Shown here piece by piece: positions 59,001 to 64,000 of a stretch of DNA of 64,000 nucleotides. This DNA is from Daedaleopsis sinensis. Lineage: Eukaryota; Basidiomycota; Agaricomycetes; Polyporales; Polyporaceae. The DNA lies in NCBI GenBank assembly GCA_033807695.1, contig CM066301.1, forward strand, positions 3,286,001 to 3,350,000. The letters run 5' to 3'. The notes beneath the pieces were generated by a model. The model saw only the letters and a list, made by a program, of their open reading frames with translations, did not search any database and had not been told where the DNA came from. Position 1 is the stretch's first letter. Every line of letters begins with the position of its first letter. The position numbers and the translations under genes were made by a program.

Positions 59001-59170
59001 AACTGAGAGCTACGCCAGGTACTCACGCTTATTCTGCAGAAACACCTAACCTTGACAGCTTTGCGAGTGCGACATTCATCGTCAAGGCAGGCGAGAACAA
59101 ACTCTCGAGGCCCGTCGCAGGAGGCTCGGTCTCCGCCGGCGTGCTCAAATCGCAAGCGACCCAAGCTTGA
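56074..59170 (+). CDS. PhoD-type alkaline phosphatase, copy 1
   Basis: Secreted calcium-dependent phosphatase/phosphodiesterase of the PhoD family. The ATG at 56074 opens a signal peptide (MLSAGFVALAFGALVDATVL). Then come YPTFYGGDFS, SVASGDPFDTSVLLWTRAVP and an N-terminal Fn3-like strand domain (LKPDTHYWFQFADCTN). The metallophosphatase motifs are AVFSCSQYQ, HLGDYIYESLG, ITVWDDHEVADN, MLDTRQYDRDITD, GAIWRVVGQQIVFTQLNETG and LILSGDSHANWVSDL. The C-terminus is YDPTTGRGAIGVEF and FFTLTLDP; TGA at 59168. The coding sequence is split into very small exons: 23 nt (57209-57231), 1 nt (57482), 16 nt (57976-57991), 3 nt (58046-58048), 8 nt (58429-58436) and 19 nt (58667-58685). Without the 1-nt exon the DDHEVADN frame is lost. 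Convergent with KRI1. Confidence 0.88.
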
Positions 59171-59344
59171 TACTGTCTGTGATTGTATGCGTATGAACCC
59201 GTCAAAGTTCAATGAGAAGGAGATGTGAATACTAGTCGCCTGCAAAGAGTTGTTTCAATAGTGTCAACGAGACCGGGAGAGCGAGGCCAACCAAGAAGGA
59301 TTAGGATCCTACGATAGGACGAAGCAAAGTATAGTGGAGAAAGA

Positions 59345-61927
59345 CTACGAAGCCACAGCGCCCGATTTCTTATGATGTCTGCGCCGTTTCTTCTTCGTCG
59401 ATCCTTCGCCCGCGTCCGGTTCGTCCGCCTCCGCCTCTACCTCCGCAGGAGTCTCCCTTTTCCGTTTCTTCTCCTTTGGCGAGACATGCGGCTCGTCACC
59501 TCTATCGTCACCGTCACCGTCACCGTCGCCATTTTCTGCAGCGTCGGCACCGTCCACAGCAGCGGCAGCTTTCTCGCGCATCCGCTCTTTCTTTCCCTTC
59601 CGCTTCTTCACCTTCTCACCCGCCGAGCCGTCGAGCTTGCTCGCGACCTTGGTGACACCGCGGTCCTGCAGCTTCGTCTTGAGCTCCTGTAGCCGCGCGG
59701 TACGCTGCGGGTCCCAAGTGCGGCCGCGGCCCTCCTTGCGGTATGGCGCGTACTTCTTGATGCCCATGTACGTGTTGAGCTCCGCGTCGGTCGCCATGAG
59801 GATCTCCGAGGGCGAGAGCCCGAAGTCCTGCAAGTCGACCTTGGCGTAGCGGAAACGTGTGGGCATTCCGCCGACCTGCATCATTGATGTGGTGCTGGTG
59901 AGCGATCGCGCAAAAAGTGAGGGTGAGGGGACGCACCACATCGTTAAAGTCCATTGAGTACAGCTCGTCCATGTACTCCTCGAGCTTGCGCTTGCGCATG
60001 TCCTCCGTCCCGTCCCACTCTGCATCGTCCATGACGGGCCTCTCCACGTCCGCGTCCATCTCGTCTATATCTACCCCGCCCTCGTCCACTTGGTCGTCCC
60101 CGCCCTTTTTCTTTTTCTTTTTCTTTTTCTTCTTCTTCTTCAACGAAGGCCCCTCTGCATCATCGTCGCTCTCGGCCTCAGGAGGGACGATATCGGCGAC
60201 GTCAATATCGTCATCCCAAGTCGGCTTCTCACTCTCGACGATGTCATCGTCTTCAAACGTGGCCGCGTCGTTCGCATATACCTCGGCCATCTGGCGGTCG
60301 TGCGCGTCCGGGTCCCAATCGCCATCGAGGTCGAGGGCCTGTAGGGCTATATGGGGTCATATCAGTACACATCTACTACTGAATTCGGACGGACGAACCT
60401 TCACTCTCTTCCAGCTTTTTGCCACCTTCGCGACTAATCAGCTCGAGCTTCGCGCGAAGGTCCTTCATCTTGAGCGCCTTCAGTCGGTTGACCTCTTCCT
60501 TCTTTTTCAACAGCTCCTCCTCCTTTCGCGCCTTGCGCTTATCACGCGCCTCTTTTCGCGTCGTGTCCTCTCGTCGGACGAGAGAAGGAAGGTTACGAGG
60601 GTGTCGCGTAATCTCTGCAGCTCCTCTGCACGAAACCAATATGAGTATGCGGAGGGCACGACAACTGAAAGGGACGCACGGTTCCTCGAAGCGGAAGTTG
60701 TAGGTGCTCTCAAAGTGGTCTGCCACCTCTTCGAACTCGTCATCGTCCATGGACACCCGCTCCTCGCCCTCCTCACTGTTCTCGCTTGACGCACCACCCT
60801 CGCTGTCAGACTCATCCAGCCTCCCTTTCCCCTTCTTCGAGCCTGTGATCTCCTTGTACGTTGGAAGCCGCTTCGTAGAACGATCAATCCATCCGCGGTT
60901 TAAGATGTAGCTGCATACGATGGACGATATGGGGATGAGGATGAGAGGAGCAGCGGAACATCGCGATGAACGCACTTCATGAGGAACTCGTGGTCGTCCT
61001 CTTGTTTGCTCTTGCCCTTCTTCTCCTTCTTCTCCTTCTTACTCTTCTTGCTCTTCTTCGTGACTTCCTCCTCCTCTGGCGCGTCAACGACTGCAGCGGG
61101 CTCTTCCTCGACCGTGATGAGACCGGACAAGTCCTCGCCAACCTCACGCTGGAGGTATGCACGGTACTCTTCCTCCTCCCTCTCAATCTCGTCCTTGGTC
61201 TTCTCGCGAGGAACCAAGAGCTCGTCATCTTCATCGTCTTGAACGCCGACGGAAGTGTGGAACGCAGCAATGGTTTCTTCTCGCAGCTTGCTCTGCTCCT
61301 GGACGTGCGTGAGAGGTTCTGGGGAAGGGGAGCGCGATCCCGCCGCCTCTTCGAGAGCGGACGCGAGCGCGTGTTGCCGCATCGTGATGGGCTTGGACTA
61401 CATGGGTCGTGAAATTCAGCATAGCTCGCGAGGCAGTCGCATGCATATTTGAGAGGGCACCTACTTTGTCCTTCCGTACTCGCGTCAACGAAAGCTCGCG
61501 CGTGCGCTGCTTCTCCTCTAACCTCCACCGCAATCAGCCCTGCACATTCCTGTCGTGCTTCCTCCACTGTGAGCTCACCTTCGAACACATCCTTCTCAGT
61601 CTGGTATATTGACGGGTCCTTACGCTTGATGCGGGCGAGTGTCCGTAGGATGGCTGCGTCCATCGCGGGGGTGAGTTCTTCACCATCCTCGTCTTCGGAC
61701 TCGGCCTCTTCAGAGTCTTCCTCGTCCTCGCCCTCGTCAATATCAGAACCATACTTATCTTTAACTATAACGCGCAGAAATAGTGAGGATCGGACGCCTT
61801 GCAAGAAATGTTAGAACGTACGCTTGGCTAGTTCTTCCCGTTCCTTGCGATATTCGAAGGCCTTGGCATACGCATCGTTGATAGTGAGGGTGTGCAGTTC
61901 CTCGACGTCGGAATCGTCAGAGAACAT
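59345..61927 (-). CDS. KRI1: Kri1, KRR1-interacting ribosome biogenesis factor
   Basis: Nucleolar protein needed for 40S subunit assembly with Krr1. The ATG at 61927 gives MFSDDSDVEELHTLTINDAYAKAFEYRKEREEL, a typical Kri1 start. Acidic and Lys-rich regions follow: DKYGSDIDEGEDEEDSEE, SSLREETIAAF-like text, LMKYILNRGWIDRS, then ITGSKKGKGRLDESD and FESTYNFRFEEP. Next are a coiled, basic stretch (TRKEARDKRKARKEEELLKKKEEV) and a run of about 12 Lys (60104-60141). The conserved Kri1 C-terminal domain reads GGMPTRFRYAKVDLQDFGLSPSEILMATDAELN and KKYAPYRKEGRGRTWD. The tail is Lys/Arg-rich (KKKRRRHHKKSGAVAS) with TAG at 59345. Only ~175 bp separate its stop from the convergent PhoD stop. Confidence 0.9.
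60104..60141 (-). repeat. Poly-lysine coding tract in KRI1
   Basis: Minus-strand AAG/AAA run coding about 12 consecutive Lys between an acidic stretch and GGDDQ. Poly-Lys tracts are common nucleolar signals. The plus strand shows it as a CTT/TTT repeat. Confidence 0.85.
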
Positions 61928-62093
61928 GATGTCATGCGTGTGCGAGCGAGCGAGCTAGAAATGTGGGCGGATCGCGTCGCCGCGATACTCAGTCCGAACG
62001 ACCGTGCTCACATTCTTGGAAAAAGGCAGGGAAAGGCGGCCCGGGATGCACAATTGTAGGCTTCATAATGCTATCGCTTGCCCCTAAGTAAGC
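61928..62093. other. KRI1 promoter region
   Basis: 166 bp between the KRI1 ATG and tRNA-Thr. It must hold the KRI1 core promoter. Nothing specific was recognised. Confidence 0.4.
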
Positions 62094-62165
62094 GCCCTTA
62101 TAGCTCAGTGGTAGAGCGCGCCACTCGTAATGGTGAGGTCGGTTGTTCAATCCAGCCTGAGGGCA
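62094..62165 (+). tRNA. tRNA-Thr, anticodon CGU, no intron
   Basis: A 72-nt cloverleaf. The acceptor stem is GCCCTTA/TGAGGGC with discriminator A, the D-stem GCTC/GAGC, the anticodon stem CGCCA/TGGTG with loop CTCGTAA, and the T-arm GGTTG-TTCAATC-CAGCC. The anticodon is CGT at 62126-62128 (reads ACG, Thr). A T6 run follows at 62172. Confidence 0.93.
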
Positions 62166-62171
62166 CTGAGC

Positions 62172-62177
62172 TTTTTT
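62172..62177 (+). terminator. Pol III terminator of tRNA-Thr
   Basis: Six T starting 7 nt after the tRNA-Thr 3' end, a standard RNA polymerase III stop. Confidence 0.85.
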
Positions 62178-62984
62178 ACCCTGCTTACAGAGTCATACGA
62201 GATGATACTAGTTTCGATGCTACTCTTGAATTACATTGAGAGTCATGGGGATCGCCCCGTACACTGTACATTTGTCGTGAGGCGCAAGTTACCATGCAAT
62301 ACTACTGAGGTTGCAAAAAAGTGATCGCTGAGCGCCTACATAACCTAAAGCGGGTCGACCGTGTCCTACCGTGTCACGCGGCCCGTTGCATCCAGTTCAA
62401 GTTAACCCACCCCGTTCACGATGAAATCAATGCGGTCGACGAACAATGTATGGGGAAATTCTGCACGCGACTCCATCGACTGCCACTACTCGAAGTATCA
62501 TAAAGTTCATTGCTCACTGCCAGTGAATAGCTGCAGCCGCATGGTGCAACCTCCTGCATCGACTCTTCTCTTTTCATTTGCGACGCTCATCCTGATGCAG
62601 AACCATGACGAAGATATGCATTGGTACACACGTGAGGGCCTCGCCTCAGCCCCTCGTCGACAGGGTGAGAGAAAGGTCGTAAAAGTACGTACACTTCTGC
62701 TCACGTGTAGAGTTCTCTGCTTCTCATCCTGCTATCTAGCATCCGCTCCGACACATACGGTCCGTTATACGCAACGAGCAGTGTCATCGAAACCGAGTAC
62801 ACCAATCATCTCTCAGCATCGACGAACGTGTGCGATGACCACTCCGAGGACGATGTCGACGATCGAAGTGAAGGACAGCCGTCGGAGGGTCACGACCTTG
62901 AGCAATTTCGCTGAGGCACTCTTAAGAGGTGCTCTGAGGACCTCTCGATAGAGACGTCTCGTCGCAGAGACGTCACTGTTCATC
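62178..62984. other. Upstream region of PhoD copy 2
   Basis: About 0.8 kb between tRNA-Thr and the second phosphatase gene. It carries the CACGTG block at 62667-62709. A 176-codon open frame (62421-62951) overlaps the block and the expected promoter, shows no family motif and was not accepted as a gene. Confidence 0.5.
62667..62709 (+). promoter_or_regulatory. CACGTG block upstream of PhoD copy 2
   Basis: Counterpart of the block at 55730-55772: same start GAGAGAAAGG, same end CTCACGTGTA, 38/43 identical positions. CACGTG lies at 62702-62707, about 280 bp before the ATG. Sequence outside the block is not obviously alike, which suggests selective retention. Confidence 0.6.
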
Positions 62985-64000
62985 ATGCTCTCTGCACTGC
63001 TGCTCGCTGTTGCGATAGGAACTGCCACAGGCGCGACCGAGCTGTTCGATCGCAACTTGGCGTACTCGTCTCCTTTCGTGAATACACCGCATGTCAGTAC
63101 TTCTCAGATGCTAGACTTATCCTTTTTTCAGTACTGTTCCTAAAATTCAAATTCTTCGGAGTTAGCTGTCACACGACACTCGGTCCCTTCAAGCTCGTCA
63201 TCTTCAGTTTGTGAAAAGACAGCAGCAGCTTGACGACACTCAAGATTCGAGAGGCTTCACTGATGGACACTACCCGACATTTTACGGAGGCGATTTCAGC
63301 AATGTAGGGAAACCACAGCTGAACTTCTTTTACTGAGCTGATACCATGTAATGTTGCAGAGCCAGTGGATCTACAACGGAGGCGTCAACTTCACGCATTC
63401 AGGCGCGTACTCCGTCTTATACCTTCATGTATTACTCACCTCTGTCCCTTACAGTTGCCAGTGTGAGTGATATCTGTAGCGAGTCCTACCATATCTTGAC
63501 ACAAGTGTCGTCAGGGAGATCCTCTCGATACTTCTGTACTCCTTTGGACCCGCGCCGTGCCTATTGGGTCGACTCTCCTGGACCAAAGTATTCCGGTCTG
63601 CATATCCTTCAAAATATTCGATAACGCCAGAATGTTTGGCCATCCAGTGGATTCTGGGGACGCGTTTACTAGCTACGATGTCGACTTCACTCTCAAGGTC
63701 GAGGCAAAGCACTTGAAGCCTGATACGCACTACTGGTTCCAATTCGCAGATTGCACGAACCCCAAAACAGTCAGCCCGGTCGGCACGACGAGAACGATTG
63801 CTAACTCGAACGGTAAGTGAAACCGCACTCAGAGTGTTTCTGTCTAACACGTAGTTTCAGCACCGGCTGCCTTGGTCAATGGAGGCAAGCCGCTGACGTT
63901 AGCAGTCTTTAGCTGCTCTCGTTATCAGGATGGTGAACTATCTTCAACTTCGAATTATACGATCCGGGCCGACACAGACTACCGTGACAGGATACTTCAA
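62985..64000 (+). CDS. PhoD-type alkaline phosphatase, copy 2, 3' end cut by window
   Basis: N-terminal part of a paralogue of the gene at 56074, same strand. The ATG at 62985 gives a signal peptide (MLSALLLAVAIGTATGATEL) followed by FDRNLAYSSPF, shared with copy 1. Then come GHYPTFYGGDFSNS, WIYNGGVNFTHS, VAS|GDPLDTSVLLWTRAVPIG (intron ending at the CAG just before 63511), the Fn3-like LKPDTHYWFQFADCTN and LAVFSCSRYQDG. The metal-site motifs lie beyond the window. Exon joints seen so far match copy 1. Whether the tiny exons of copy 1 are shared cannot be tested here. Confidence 0.85.

Noticed and set aside
62421..62951. 176-codon plus-strand open frame upstream of PhoD copy 2
   Set aside because: Overlaps the conserved CACGTG block and the expected promoter; no family motif.

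Overview
The window is nuclear DNA of a filamentous fungus, most likely an Agaricomycete (Basidiomycota). Genes are dense, lie on both strands and are cut by many GT-AG introns of about 50-60 nt. The products are typically fungal: beta-1,3-glucanases, Knr4/Smi1, Sog2, an OPT-family oligopeptide transporter and a PhoD-type phosphatase. Gene models were assembled by hand by joining reading frames across consensus splice sites, so internal exon borders not quoted explicitly are approximate.

Layout. 1-15 kb is a wall-polysaccharide region: a GH5 exo-beta-1,3-glucanase (cut by the window start), a GH55 glucanase, a GH93-like six-bladed propeller hydrolase, and a membrane-anchored GH5 glucanase. 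15-24 kb holds a small ATPase-inhibitor (IF1)-like protein, the NuA4 subunit Eaf1/Vid21 and the glucan-synthesis regulator Knr4/Smi1. 24-29 kb is a tandem pair of succinyl-CoA:3-ketoacid CoA-transferases. 31-34 kb is an OPT transporter. 34.4-38.5 kb is a gene-poor interval with a near-perfect long inverted repeat. 38.5-52.7 kb is a housekeeping block: twinfilin, a Rabenosyn/Pep7-type FYVE protein, the RAM-pathway LRR protein Sog2, the DEAD-box helicase Spb4, and an unrecognised CCCH/RS/coiled-coil protein. 52.8-64 kb holds tRNA-Ile(UAU), an orphan ABC ATPase, a complete PhoD phosphatase, the ribosome-biogenesis factor Kri1, tRNA-Thr(CGU) and a second PhoD copy cut by the window end.

How they fit together. 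Five genes (two GH5, GH55, Knr4, Sog2) concern beta-glucan wall assembly or remodelling, and the two PhoD genes share an upstream block containing CACGTG. The rest are unrelated core genes.

Most unusual points. The first PhoD gene is split into very small exons, and its conserved W-D-D-H-E motif can only be read if a single-nucleotide exon (57482) is spliced between two 57-nt introns, or if one base is missing. The same gene also needs a 3-nt and an 8-nt exon. The tandem CoA-transferases differ in intron positions, which indicates intron turnover after duplication. The IF1-like gene has no ATG-initiated mitochondrial presequence, but a presequence-like open frame lies directly upstream of its ATG. 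No mobile element with a recognisable transposase or reverse transcriptase, and no CRISPR array, was found.
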